A DNA stretch of 64,000 bases from Amycolatopsis rifamycinica (GCF_000695625.1 NZ_JMQI01000047.1:186001-250000); one strand, 5' to 3'; positions 15,768 through 23,981 are shown, numbered from the stretch's first letter. Notes: generated from the letters alone by a model not told the origin. Translations and numbers: made by a program.

Positions 15768-17564
15768 CTACTTCTTGTACAGGCCTTCGATGTCGTCGGC
15801 GTAGTTCTTCGAGACCACGTTGCGCTTGAGCTTCAAGCTCGGCGTGATCTCGCCGCCGGCCTCGGTGAAGTCGTTGGCCAGGACCGTGAACTTCTTGATC
15901 GCCTCGGCCTTGGACACCGACTTGTTCGCCTCGTCGACCGCGGCCTGGATCTCCGCGAGCAGGTCGGCGTCCGAAGCGAGGTCCGCCACCGTGGCCGAAG
16001 CGGGCTTGCCGTGCTGGGACTTCCAGGACGGGAAGTACTCCTCGTCCACCGTCACCAGCGCCGCGATGAACGGCCGCTGGTCGCCGACCACCATCGCCTG
16101 GCTGACCAGCGGGGACGCCTTGATCGTGTCCTCGAGGCCGGACGGGGCGACGTTCTTGCCGCCCGCCGTCACGATGATCTCCTTCTTGCGGCCGGTGATC
16201 TTCAGGAACCCGTCCGGATCGAGCTCGCCGAGGTCGCCGGTGTGGAACCAGCCGTCGGTGAGCGCTTCCTTCGTCGCCTGCGGGTTGTTGTAGTACGCCC
16301 GGAACACGACGTCGCCCTTGAGCAGCACTTCACCGTCGTCGGCGATGCGGACCGACGTGCCGTTGACCGGCTTGCCGACCGTGCCGACGCGGAACGCCGT
16401 CTGCGTGTTGACGTTCGCCGCCGCCGAGGTTTCGGTGAGGCCGTAGCCCTCGAACACCGGGACGCCGATGCCGCGGAAGAAGTGCGCCAGCCGCGCGCCC
16501 AGCGGGGCACCGCCGGAGACGGCCGCGACGCAGCGGCCGCCGAGGGCCGCGCGCAGCTTGCCGTAGACGAGCTTGTCGAACGCCAGGTGCTTCAGCTTCA
16601 GCCCGAGCCCGGCGCCGCCGTGGTCCTGCGCCTCGCTGTAGGCGACCGCGGTGGCCTCGGCGGCGTCGAAGATCTTGCCCTTGCCCTCGCTGTGGGCCTT
16701 CTGCTTCGCCGAGTTGTAGACCTTCTCGAACACGCGGGGCACGGCGACGACGAACGTCGGCCGGAACGTGCCCAGGTCGGCGACCAGGTTCTTGACGTCC
16801 GGGGTGTGCCCGAGGGTGACGCGGGCGGTCAGCGCGGTGACGGCGATCGCGCGGGCCAGCACGTGGGCCAGCGGCAGGAACACCAGCAGCGAGTTGCCCT
16901 GCTCCATCAGCTGCGGGAACGCCTCGATGTCGGCGCGGATCTCCGCCAGCAGGTTGCGGTGGGTCAGCTCGACGCCCTTGGGGCGGCCGGTGGTGCCCGA
17001 GGTGTAGACGATCGTGGCGAGCTCGTCCGCGGTCACCTCGCGGCGCCGGTCGTGAAGCTCGTCGTCGGACAGCGAGGCGCCCAGCGCGGACAGCTCTTCG
17101 ACGGCGGGGGAGTCACCTTCGATCTGCCAGATGCTGTCCAGGTCGGTGAGCCGGTCCCGGACCTCTTCGACCGTCGCGGCGTGGGCGTTCGTCTCGACGA
17201 ACACGCCCTTCGCGGCCGAGTCGGACAGGATCCAGTGCACCTGTTCGGGGGAGGACGTGTCGTAGATCGGGACGGTCACCGCGCCGGCCGCCCAGATCGC
17301 GAAGTCGATCAGCGTCCACTCGTAGCGGGTCTTCGACATGATCGCGACGCGGTCGCCGCGGCCGATCCCGGCCTGGGCCATCCCCTTCGCCACGGCCAGC
17401 ACCTCGGCCGCGAACTCCTTGGCGGTGACGTCGAGCCAGCTGCCCTCGACCTGGCGGCGGAAGCTCACCACGTCGGAGAACCGCTCGGCGTTCGCCCAGA
17501 CGACGTCGGACATGTTCTCGTCGTCGGCCACCGGCTTCCCGGCGGGAGCGCTGTATTCGCGCAC
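15768..17564 (-). CDS. fadD: Long-chain fatty acid--CoA ligase (FadD15-like)
   Basis: 598-residue AMP-forming acyl-CoA synthetase. I chose GTG 17564 because GGAGG stands 5 nt upstream and it gives the N-terminus REYSAPAGKP usual for actinobacterial members; an ATG six codons earlier lacks an SD. Motifs: AMP-binding loop IVYTSGTTGRPKGVEL, GYGLTETSAAANV, WFHTGDLGELDPDGFLKITG with the hinge, and the C-terminal catalytic Lys region TPSLKLKRNVV. It activates fatty acids as acyl-CoA for degradation or lipid synthesis. Followed in order on the other strand by SRPBCC, phosphoesterase and ArsA-like genes, an arrangement I recall from the mycobacterial fadD15 region. Confidence 0.87.
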   Translation of the reverse strand: MREYSAPAGKPVADDENMSDVVWANAERFSDVVSFRRQVEGSWLDVTAKEFAAEVLAVAKGMAQAGIGRGDRVAIMSKTRYEWTLIDFAIWAAGAVTVPIYDTSSPEQVHWILSDSAAKGVFVETNAHAATVEEVRDRLTDLDSIWQIEGDSPAVEELSALGASLSDDELHDRRREVTADELATIVYTSGTTGRPKGVELTHRNLLAEIRADIEAFPQLMEQGNSLLVFLPLAHVLARAIAVTALTARVTLGHTPDVKNLVADLGTFRPTFVVAVPRVFEKVYNSAKQKAHSEGKGKIFDAAEATAVAYSEAQDHGGAGLGLKLKHLAFDKLVYGKLRAALGGRCVAAVSGGAPLGARLAHFFRGIGVPVFEGYGLTETSAAANVNTQTAFRVGTVGKPVNGTSVRIADDGEVLLKGDVVFRAYYNNPQATKEALTDGWFHTGDLGELDPDGFLKITGRKKEIIVTAGGKNVAPSGLEDTIKASPLVSQAMVVGDQRPFIAALVTVDEEYFPSWKSQHGKPASATVADLASDADLLAEIQAAVDEANKSVSKAEAIKKFTVLANDFTEAGGEITPSLKLKRNVVSKNYADDIEGLYKK

Positions 17565-17691
17565 GTGGACCTCCGTGTTCAACGCGTGCGGCGGGCGACA
17601 CCGCTGTTACCCGCCAGTCAACTTAGCGTGGTGAGCACCTTAAGACCATGCTGATCGACGCCGCGAGGCGAGGCCGTGACATTCTTCGCAC

Positions 17692-18108
17692 GTGAACGCG
17701 CCACCCTCACTCGACATCGTCGACGAGACGTTCCTCGCCGTTCCGCCCGCCACCGTGGCCGCGGTCTTCGCCGAGCCGGCCTCCTGGCGGCGCTACTGGC
17801 CCGACCTGGTCCTCGAGGTCTACACCGACCGGGGGGACAAGGGCCTGCGCTGGACCGTGACGGGTGCGCTCGTCGGTACGATGGAGGTCTGGCTCGAGCC
17901 GGTGCTCGACGGCACCCTGCTGCACTACTTCCTGCGGGCGACGCCCGCCGACGCGGCCGGGGCGCCCCGGGAACTGGCGCCGCGCGAGCTGCGCCGGGAG
18001 TTCGACCGGCGGGCCCGCGCGGCCAAGGCGATCGCGCTCGGGCTCAAGGAGATCCTGGAGGACGGGCGCGAGCCCGGAGTGCCTCCGCGCCGCGAGAACG
18101 AGAACTAG
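17692..18108 (+). CDS. SRPBCC (polyketide cyclase-like) protein
   Basis: 138-residue protein with a START/SRPBCC-type helix-grip pattern: IVDETFLAVPPATVAAVFAEP at the start, WRRYWPDLVLEVYTDRG, beta strands GLRWTVTGALVGTMEVWLEP and a long C-terminal helix (AKAIALGLKEILEDGREP). GTG 17692 begins about 127 bp from the divergent acyl-CoA synthetase start. Its place next to fadD and upstream of a second SRPBCC gene matches a conserved actinobacterial block. These proteins bind hydrophobic ligands; no particular ligand or reaction can be assigned. Confidence 0.72.
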   Translation: MNAPPSLDIVDETFLAVPPATVAAVFAEPASWRRYWPDLVLEVYTDRGDKGLRWTVTGALVGTMEVWLEPVLDGTLLHYFLRATPADAAGAPRELAPRELRREFDRRARAAKAIALGLKEILEDGREPGVPPRRENEN

Positions 18109-18117
18109 GGGAGCAGG

Positions 18118-18912
18118 GTGCGGGTACACGTCGTCTCGGACGTGCACGGCAACGCGGACGCGTTGAAGCGGGCGGGCGACGGGGCGGACGCCCTGGTCGT
18201 GCTCGGCGACCTGATCGACTTCGTCGACTACCACGACCACGAGAAGGGCATCATGGGTGCCCTGTTCGGCGCGGAGAAGGTGGCGGGGTTCGCCCGCCTG
18301 CGCCGCGAGGGCACCCGTGACGAAACCGTTGCCTACTCACGGGAGCTCTGGGCGAGCCTCGACGACCCGGCCGCCGCGGTCGACGAGGCCATCCGCGCCC
18401 AGTACGCGACGCTGTTCGCGGCGATGACCGCGCCCACCTACGCCACCCCCGGCAACGTCGACACCCCGGCGCTGTGGCCGGAGTTCACCGGCGAGGGCGT
18501 CCGGGTGCTCGACGGCGAGGTCGCCGAGATCGGCGGCCTGCGGTTCGGCTTCGTCGGCGGCGCGCTGCTGCCCGACGGCGTCGTCCCGCGGCCCCGCAAG
18601 GGCGCGGCCTGGCGGCCCTACCTGCGGGATCGCGAAGACTACGAGCGCGGCGTGGCCGAGCTCACCGAGGTGGACGTCCTCTGCACGCACGCCCCGCCCG
18701 CGCTGCCGGAGCTCACCTACGACGTCGTCGCCCGCCGCAGCGAGATCGGCTCGGCGGCGCTGCTGGAGCTCATCCGGGAGCAACGGCCGCGCTGGTCGGT
18801 GTTCGGGCACGTGCACCAGCCCCTGGCGGCGCGCGCCCGGGTCGGCCTGACCGAGTGCCGCAACGTGGGTCACTTCAAGGAGACCGGGCAGCCCTACGTG
18901 CTGCGCTGGTGA
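18118..18912 (+). CDS. Metallophosphoesterase (calcineurin-like)
   Basis: 264-residue phosphoesterase. Metal-binding motifs are visible: DxH in VVSDVHGNADAL (Asp8, His10), GDxxD in VVLGDLIDFVDY, the GN motif as TPGNVDTP, a His in LCTHAPP, and the C-terminal GxH in VFGHVHQPL. This is the full calcineurin-like set for a di-metal centre. GTG 18118 follows GGGGAGC. It sits 9 bp after the SRPBCC gene and 26 bp before the second SRPBCC gene, so it is probably co-transcribed. Substrate (phosphomonoester, diester or nucleotide) is unknown. Confidence 0.83.
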   Translation: MRVHVVSDVHGNADALKRAGDGADALVVLGDLIDFVDYHDHEKGIMGALFGAEKVAGFARLRREGTRDETVAYSRELWASLDDPAAAVDEAIRAQYATLFAAMTAPTYATPGNVDTPALWPEFTGEGVRVLDGEVAEIGGLRFGFVGGALLPDGVVPRPRKGAAWRPYLRDREDYERGVAELTEVDVLCTHAPPALPELTYDVVARRSEIGSAALLELIREQRPRWSVFGHVHQPLAARARVGLTECRNVGHFKETGQPYVLRW

Positions 18913-18938
18913 CCAACCGCGGCGGCTACGCTTCGACC

Positions 18939-19373
18939 ATGGCCGAGCAGTCCACACAGTCCATCGAGGTCGACGCCGAGCCCAGCCGGGTGATGGCCGT
19001 GATCGCCGACTTCCCCGCGTACCCGGAATGGGCCAAGGCCGTCCGGCAGACCGAGGTCCTCGACACCGACGCCGAAGGCCGGGCGAAGCAGGTCAAGCTG
19101 ACCCTCGACGCGGGCCCGATCAAGGACGTCTACACCCTCGAGTACGACTGGGACTCAGACGGCCTCGGCGTGAGCTGGCACCTGGTCAAAGGCCAGATGC
19201 AGAAGGCGCAGAACGGCCGCTACGCGCTGGCCGACCTCGGCGGCCGGACGCGCGTCACCTACACGCTGTCGGTCGAGCTGGCGCTGCCGATGATCGGCCT
19301 GCTGCGCCGCAAGGCCGAGAAGATGGTCATGGACACCGCGCTGAAGGAGCTCAAGAAGCGGGCCGAGGGCTAG
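18939..19373 (+). CDS. SRPBCC family protein (Rv2185c/TB16.3-like)
   Basis: 144-residue cyclase/dehydrase-type SRPBCC protein from ATG 18939. Characteristic segments: QSIEVDAEPSRVMAVIADFP, YPEWAKAVRQTEVLD, SWHLVKGQMQKAQNGRYAL and a C-terminal helix with MVMDTALKELKKRAEG. The overall sequence resembles what I remember of mycobacterial TB16.3 (Rv2185c), which also precedes an ArsA-like ATPase. Its stop abuts the GTG of that ATPase gene (1 bp gap), pointing to an operon. A hydrophobic ligand-binding or lipid role is inferred from the fold. Confidence 0.8.
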   Translation: MAEQSTQSIEVDAEPSRVMAVIADFPAYPEWAKAVRQTEVLDTDAEGRAKQVKLTLDAGPIKDVYTLEYDWDSDGLGVSWHLVKGQMQKAQNGRYALADLGGRTRVTYTLSVELALPMIGLLRRKAEKMVMDTALKELKKRAEG

Positions 19374-19374
19374 C

Positions 19375-20508
19375 GTGCGGATCCTGCTGTGCACCGGCAA
19401 GGGGGGTGTCGGGAAGACCACGCTGGCCGCGGCCACCGGCGCCGCCCTCGCCGCCCGCGGCAGGAAGACCCTCGTCGTGTCCACGGATCCGGCGCACTCG
19501 CTCGGTGACGCCTTCGCCCGTCCCCTCGGCACCGAACCGTCCGAAGTGGACGCCCTCCTGTCGGCCGTGCAGGTCGATTCGCGCACCCTGGTGGACGCCG
19601 GCTGGGAGCGGCTGCGCGGCGAACTGCGGGCCGTGCTGGCCGGCGCGGGGCTCGACACGCTGGACGCCGAAGAACTGACCGTGCTGCCCGGCGTCGACGA
19701 ACTGCTCGCCCTCACCGAGGTCCGCCGGCTGGCCGAGGACGGGCCGTGGGAGACCGTCGTCGTCGACTGCGGGCCGACGGCCGAGACGCTGCGGCTGCTC
19801 GCCCTGCCCGAGGCCGTCTCCGGCTACCTGACCCGCGTGTTCGGGCCGCGCGGCCGCGTCACGGACTCGGTGCGCCGCCTCGGCGCCCACCTCGACGGCC
19901 TGCGCGCCCTGCTCACCGACCCGGCGGTGACGACGGTCCGGCTGGTCCTGACCCCGGAGCGGGTGGTCGTCGCCGAAGCGCGGCGCACGCTCAGCTCCCT
20001 GGCCCTGCGCGGCATCGCCGTCGACGGCCTGATCGCCAACCGGCTGATGCCCGCGCCCGGCCTCTGGCGCGGGGGCGCCGCCTCCTGGCTGCGCACCCGC
20101 CGGACGCAGCAGGACGCCGTGCTCGCCGAGCTCGCCGCGGCCGGCATCGCGCCGGTCGCCCGGGTGGAACACCGGGCCGTCGAGCCGGTCGGGCTGCCCG
20201 CGCTGCTGGAAATCGCCGCCGAGCTCTACCGCGGCGAAGACCCGTTGGCCGGCAACGGGACGCCCGTCACACCGCTGCTGCGCGTGCGGCTGGCCGACGG
20301 CGGGTACACCCTGCGCGTCGCGATCCCGCTCGCGCGGGACGCCGAAGTCGACCTCGCCCGTGTCGACGACGACCTGGCGATCACCGTGGACGGCTTCCGC
20401 AGGCTCATCGCCCTGCCGGAGCCGCTGCGGCCGTGCCGGATCACCGGGGCGGAATCCGACGCCGACGGCCTGGTCGTGCACCTGGCCGGGAACCGGGGAC
20501 GCGGGTGA
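19375..20508 (+). CDS. ArsA/GET3-like ATPase
   Basis: 377-residue P-loop ATPase starting at GTG 19375. The deviant Walker A with two Lys is at the extreme N-terminus (CTGKGGVGKTTLAAATG, residues 6-22); the A-loop STDPAHSLGDAF follows, and the switch Asp lies in VVDCGPTAETLRLL. The last third lacks the membrane-pump features of true ArsA and has a small beta domain (LRVAIPLARDAEVDLARVDD). It resembles the mycobacterial Rv2184c group. A chaperone or targeting role, as for GET3, is possible but unproven. It overlaps the next gene by 4 bp (GTGA). Confidence 0.83.
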   Translation: MRILLCTGKGGVGKTTLAAATGAALAARGRKTLVVSTDPAHSLGDAFARPLGTEPSEVDALLSAVQVDSRTLVDAGWERLRGELRAVLAGAGLDTLDAEELTVLPGVDELLALTEVRRLAEDGPWETVVVDCGPTAETLRLLALPEAVSGYLTRVFGPRGRVTDSVRRLGAHLDGLRALLTDPAVTTVRLVLTPERVVVAEARRTLSSLALRGIAVDGLIANRLMPAPGLWRGGAASWLRTRRTQQDAVLAELAAAGIAPVARVEHRAVEPVGLPALLEIAAELYRGEDPLAGNGTPVTPLLRVRLADGGYTLRVAIPLARDAEVDLARVDDDLAITVDGFRRLIALPEPLRPCRITGAESDADGLVVHLAGNRGRG

Positions 20509-20951
20509 GCGAAGAGCAACACGGGCCGCGCCTGGCGGAGGAGATCCGCCTGCTCGCCGAGATGGTCGCGGACAAGGCGGCGCCCTGGCTCGAGGGGGTG
20601 CTCGCGGCCGGGCACGGCAGCGTCTTTTCGGGGGTTCCGGGTGCCGAGGCCCCCGGTGGTTACGGGACCCCTGACGAGGCGAAACCGGACGGCTCGGCGT
20701 GCGGCTGGTGTCCGCTGTGTGCGATCGTCGCGGTGGTGCGCGGGGAACGGCCCGAGCTGGTCGCGCGGCTGGCCGAGCAGCTGGCGCAGCTGGTCGCCCT
20801 GCTGCGCGCGGTGCTCGCCGACCGGTGGGAGCCCGAGGAGGGCGTGCACATGCCCGGGTTCCGGCCCGCGCCGCGACCCGCCGCGGACGCCACGGCGTCC
20901 ACCAGGGTGCAGCACATCGCGGTCCGCCGGCGCGACGAGTGGGAGAGCTGA
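20505..20951 (+). CDS. Conserved hypothetical protein with CxxCxxC motif
   Basis: 148-residue protein from GTG 20505, coupled to the ATPase gene. The N-terminal helix (RLAEEIRLLAEMVADKAAPW) and the segment ACGWCPLCAIVAVVRGERPE, with three Cys in CxxCxxC spacing, are the conserved parts; a helix (LARLAEQLAQLVALLRAVLADRW type) and an HMPGFRP tail follow. It corresponds by position to mycobacterial Rv2183c. Residues about 41-62 (VFSGVPGAEAPGGYGTPDEA) are encoded by a dispersed hairpin repeat, so this linker looks like an in-frame insertion between the helix and the Cys motif. Function unknown; metal binding by the Cys is plausible. Confidence 0.75.
   Translation: MSEEQHGPRLAEEIRLLAEMVADKAAPWLEGVLAAGHGSVFSGVPGAEAPGGYGTPDEAKPDGSACGWCPLCAIVAVVRGERPELVARLAEQLAQLVALLRAVLADRWEPEEGVHMPGFRPAPRPAADATASTRVQHIAVRRRDEWES
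20625..20690 (+). repeat. Dispersed hairpin element, copy 2, in frame within a coding sequence
   Basis: The first 19 bases (TTTTCGGGGGTTCCGGGTG) are identical to the copy at 10678-10729, and the 3' part again has GAGGCGAA. The middle differs (GCCGAGGCCCCCGG then a TTACGGG stretch). It adds about 22 codons to the gene at 20505-20951 without breaking the frame. Confidence 0.6.
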
Positions 20952-21905
20952 GTGCGGACGATAGGGGTGGACGTCGGCGGGACGAGCATCCGGGCCGGCG
21001 TGGTGGACGAACGCGGCTCGCTGCTCGACACGGCGCGCGTCGCGACGCCGACCGAGGAAGGCGCCCTCGAAGACGCCATCGCCGGTGTCGTCGAGGACCT
21101 GCGCAACCGCCACGACGTGGCGGGCGTCGGCCTGGCGGTGGCCGGCTTCGTGGCGCGCGACCGCCGGTCGGTGATGTTCGCCCCGCACCTGGCGTGGCGC
21201 GGCGCCCCGGTCGCGGACCGGATCGAGAAGCGCGTCGGCCTGCCGGTGCTGCTGGAGCACGACGTCAATTCGGCCATCGTGGGCGAGCACCGCTTCGGCG
21301 CGGCCCGCGGCGCCCAGGTGGCGGCCCTGGTGGCGCTGGGCACGGGCATCGGCGCGGGCCTCCTGCTCGACGGGAAGCTCTACCGGGGCGCGTACGGCGT
21401 GGCGCCGGAGCTGGGCCACCTGACGGTGGTCCGCGGCGGCCGCCCCTGCCCGTGCGGCAAGTACGGCTGCTGGGAGCGCTACTGCAGCGGAACGGCACTG
21501 GCGGCGACGGCGGTGGAGCTGCTCGCCCGGCACCCGGGCCGCTCGACGGTGCTGGCCCCGCAGGTCGCGGGCGACCCGGGCTCGGTGACGGGCCGCCGCG
21601 TGGCCGGAGCGGCCCGCGACGGCGACCCGATCGCCCAGCTGGCGATGGCGGAGCTGGCGAAGTGGCTCGGCGAGGGCCTGGCGCTGGTGGCGGACGTGTT
21701 CGACCCGGAGATCATCGTGATCGGCGGCGGAGTTTCGGAGTCGGCGCCGCTGTTCCTGGACGAAGCCCGAGAGCACTACGCGGGCGCGATCACGGGCGCC
21801 CGGCACCGGCCCCTGGCCCGGATCAGGACGGCCCACCTGGGCGACGACACGGCGATCGTCGGTGCGGCGGCCCTGGCCCTGGAAGCGGCCAAGACCCCGG
21901 TCTGA
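20952..21905 (+). CDS. glkA: ROK family glucokinase
   Basis: 317-residue ROK kinase whose GTG 20952 directly follows the upstream TGA. The phosphate-1 motif IGVDVGGTSIRAGVVD is at the N-terminus; the sugar-binding region has EHDVNSAIVGEHRFGAARG (catalytic Asp in HDVN); the ROK zinc motif is CPCGKYGCWERYCSG with three Cys; and IVIGGGVSESAPLFL closes the C-terminal lobe. It phosphorylates glucose with ATP in the cytoplasm and is therefore downstream of the beta-glucosidase pathway encoded at 10.9-15.4 kb. In Streptomyces the equivalent glkA also mediates glucose repression. End of the SRPBCC-ATPase-glk operon. Confidence 0.87.
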   Translation: MRTIGVDVGGTSIRAGVVDERGSLLDTARVATPTEEGALEDAIAGVVEDLRNRHDVAGVGLAVAGFVARDRRSVMFAPHLAWRGAPVADRIEKRVGLPVLLEHDVNSAIVGEHRFGAARGAQVAALVALGTGIGAGLLLDGKLYRGAYGVAPELGHLTVVRGGRPCPCGKYGCWERYCSGTALAATAVELLARHPGRSTVLAPQVAGDPGSVTGRRVAGAARDGDPIAQLAMAELAKWLGEGLALVADVFDPEIIVIGGGVSESAPLFLDEAREHYAGAITGARHRPLARIRTAHLGDDTAIVGAAALALEAAKTPV

Positions 21906-21915
21906 CCCCGGCGGA

Positions 21916-21970
21916 GGTCTTGAGTGACTCGTTCAGGACCTCCGGAGACCGGAAGGAGTCACTCAAGACC
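21916..21970. repeat. 15-bp perfect inverted repeat (possible terminator)
   Basis: Arms GGTCTTGAGTGACTC (21916-21930) and GAGTCACTCAAGACC (21956-21970) are exact reverse complements around a 25-nt loop that can itself pair (CCTCCGGAG). It begins 10 bp after the glucokinase stop codon, so it likely ends that operon. Confidence 0.7.
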
Positions 21971-22094
21971 TTTCGGCGTGTCGGCTGGCGGGCTCTGGCC
22001 GGGAGCCGGACTTTCCGGCGTGCCGGCTGGCGGGCTCTGGCTGGGAGCCGGACTTTCCGGCGTGCCGACTCGCAGGCTCCGGTTGGAAGCCGAT
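21970..22094 (+). repeat. Tandem repeat, 41-42 bp x 3
   Basis: Three consecutive units (21970-22010, 22011-22052, 22053-about 22094), each starting CTTTCCGGCGTGCC and ending GGGAGCCGGA. Units 1 and 2 differ at about three positions; unit 3 is more degraded. Directly adjacent to the inverted repeat after the glucokinase gene. Together with the inverted repeat it fills most of the 321-bp gap 21906-22226; the rest holds only a possible promoter for the next gene. Confidence 0.75.
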
Positions 22095-22226
22095 CTGACC
22101 GCCTGTGGATGGCATCGGACGGTGGACGTCCGCTCGCCCGGAACTGTCGGTGCCTCCCGGTAGCGTGGAAACCGGGGGCGGGCCCGCGAGGGTGTTCGGC
22201 CATCCACCCGCGGGTACCTCACCCCC

Positions 22227-22541
22227 ATGGGGATCGCGATCGGGCTCGCCGGCGTGCTGCTGGTGGCCGCGGCGGCGGTGCTGCGCCGGAAGGCGCGCCA
22301 CCGGTGGGTGGCCGTGGCTGCTTCTTTCGCCGTGATGGCGGGCTGGGCACTGGCGGCCCAGTTCCTGCTCAAGCCCCTCGTCCCCGGTCCGGTCCTCGCC
22401 GTGATCATCCTCGGCGGCCTCACCCTGGGCATCCTCTTGGCCGCGTTCCTCGGTGGCCGCCGGGGTGCTACGCCGCCTCCCGGGGCCAGTACTTCCGCAA
22501 GCTCGCCGCGGCGACCCGGTCGAGCGCCCGGTCCGGGATGA
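22227..22541 (+). CDS. Small hydrophobic membrane protein
   Basis: 104-residue protein with three predicted membrane segments (about residues 2-18 IAIGLAGVLLVAAAAVL, 28-47 VAVAASFAVMAGWALAAQF, 52-75 VPGPVLAVIILGGLTLGILL). Codon bias is strong up to about base 22460, then fades where the reading frame runs 74 bp into the 3' end of the convergent SDR gene, so the true C-terminus may have been extended by loss of an earlier stop. It has no recognised domain and no operon partner. Confidence 0.5.
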   Translation: MGIAIGLAGVLLVAAAAVLRRKARHRWVAVAASFAVMAGWALAAQFLLKPLVPGPVLAVIILGGLTLGILLAAFLGGRRGATPPPGASTSASSPRRPGRAPGPG

Positions 22542-23334
22542 CGCGGGCCAGCCGGGTCAGCAGGCCCGCGTCCCGGCCGATCGGGTAGCGCGTGCGCGGG
22601 CGGCGCGCGGTGGCCGCCTCGGCGATGACGGCCGCGGCCTTGTCCGCGGCCAGACCGGCCCGGGTGAACGCCAGCGAGTGGGCGACGACGGCTTCGACGA
22701 GCCCGCCGTAGCGGCGCCGGTGTTCGGAGCTCATCTTCCCGGCGAGGTCGTGGGCGGTGGCGGCGCCGCGTTCGCCCATCTCGGTCCGCACCGCGCCGGG
22801 CTCGACCACGACGACCTGCACCCCGTGCGGGGCGAGTTCGCGGCGGAGCGCGTCGCTGACCGCTTCGAGCGCGAACTTCGTCCCCGCGTAAGGACCGTAG
22901 GTGGCCATCGCGACCTTCCCGCCGACCGAGCTGATGTTCACGATCCGGCCGCGGCTGCGGTGCAGCGACGGCAGCAGCGCCTGCGTGACGGCGACGTGCC
23001 CGAAGAGGTTGACCTCGAACAGGTTCCGCCATTCGGCCAGCGGCAGCGCCTCGACCGGGGCGTTGACCGAGACGCCGGCGTTGTTGACGAGGGCGCGCAA
23101 CGGGCGTTCGTCCGCGCCGACCCGGTCGGCGAGGGCGCGGACGTGCTCGGGCCGCGTGATGTCGAGGAGCACCGGTTCGACGCCGCCGGCGCGGATCGCG
23201 TCCGCGTCGCGCTCCCGGCGGACGCCGGCGAGGACGTGGTGGCCGCGGGCGGCGAGCGCCCGCGCGGTCGCGGCGCCCATGCCGGTCGAGGCACCCGTGA
23301 CGACCATGAGCGAGGTTTGATGTGACGCTGTCAT
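22468..23334 (-). CDS. SDR family oxidoreductase
   Basis: 288-residue short-chain dehydrogenase. Start ATG 23334 was chosen because a near-consensus promoter (TTGACA, 17 bp, CATAGT) on the minus strand ends about at this ATG, suggesting a leaderless mRNA. Motifs: cofactor TGASTGMGAATARAL (TGxxxGxG), NNAG in ALVNNAGVSV, catalytic Ser in VNISSVGGKV, and YxxxK in YGPYAGTKFALEAV. It resembles classical SDRs acting on lipophilic alcohols or ketones with NAD(P). The divergent TetR gene and two operator-like sites in the 50-bp gap suggest inducible expression. Substrate unknown. Confidence 0.85.
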   Translation of the reverse strand: MTASHQTSLMVVTGASTGMGAATARALAARGHHVLAGVRRERDADAIRAGGVEPVLLDITRPEHVRALADRVGADERPLRALVNNAGVSVNAPVEALPLAEWRNLFEVNLFGHVAVTQALLPSLHRSRGRIVNISSVGGKVAMATYGPYAGTKFALEAVSDALRRELAPHGVQVVVVEPGAVRTEMGERGAATAHDLAGKMSSEHRRRYGGLVEAVVAHSLAFTRAGLAADKAAAVIAEAATARRPRTRYPIGRDAGLLTRLARVIPDRALDRVAAASLRKYWPREAA

Positions 23335-23371
23335 ATGAACCACTATGGGCAACTCGTGTGACACTGTCAAC
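23317..23371. promoter_or_regulatory. Divergent promoter with two TetR-type operators
   Basis: Two related sites, TGACGCTGTCA (23323-23333) and TGACACTGTCA (23359-23369; TGACA-C-TGTCA palindrome), lie 36 bp apart between the SDR and TetR genes. The second covers the minus-strand -35 box TTGACA; the first covers the SDR start codon and a plus-strand TTGATG. A single TetR regulator could thus control both genes. Confidence 0.6.
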
Positions 23372-23384
23372 TATGCTCGGCGGC

Positions 23385-23981
23385 ATGGTGACGCGAGCGG
23401 AAGCGGCGGCGGCGACCCGGGACGCGCTCGTGCGCGCGGCGTCCGAGCTGCTCGACGAAGGCGGTCCCGACGCGGTGACGCTGCGCGCCGTGGGCGCCCG
23501 GGCCGGGGTCTCGCGCGGCGCGCCCTACGGGCACTTCGAAGACAAAGCCCACCTGCTGACCCGGCTGGCGATCGACGCGTGGAACGCGGTCACGGACGAG
23601 GTCGAACAGCTGCGGGGGGAGCCGGCCGAACGGCTCGAACGGGCCCTGCTCACCCTCATCGAGGTCGGCCGGCGCTCCCCGCACCGGTACGCGCTGATGT
23701 TCGCCACCCCGGCCGACGACCCGGCCGCCGCCGTGGCCGCGAGCCGCTTGGAGAACCAGTTCCTCGCCATGGTCGCCGACGTGGTCGGAGAGCCCGACGC
23801 CCGCCGCTACGGCGCCCTGCTGATGGCGAGCGCGCACGGCATCGCCGGGCTGGAGCTCAGCGGCCACCTGGCGCGGGAGAAGTGGGGCGTCGACGGCGAC
23901 CAGCTCGTGCGCACGCTGGTCGACGGCATCGTTCCCGGAACCAGCGGTCCCCGGCCGGCGTGTGACACGCTGGACGGGTGA
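23385..23981 (+). CDS. TetR family transcriptional regulator
   Basis: 198-residue TetR regulator from ATG 23385 (MVTRAEAAAATRDAL); an ATG four codons upstream at 23373 is an alternative. Helix-turn-helix: VTLRAVGARAGVSRGAPYGHFEDKAHLL (about residues 25-52 in two parts). The C-terminal ligand domain includes the RYALMFATPADDPAAAVAAS region, like the TetR_C WHG-type domain. It is divergent from the SDR gene with paired operators between them, so autoregulation plus SDR control is likely. Its 3' end overlaps the GTG of the NUDIX gene by 4 bp. Confidence 0.83.
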   Translation: MVTRAEAAAATRDALVRAASELLDEGGPDAVTLRAVGARAGVSRGAPYGHFEDKAHLLTRLAIDAWNAVTDEVEQLRGEPAERLERALLTLIEVGRRSPHRYALMFATPADDPAAAVAASRLENQFLAMVADVVGEPDARRYGALLMASAHGIAGLELSGHLAREKWGVDGDQLVRTLVDGIVPGTSGPRPACDTLDG

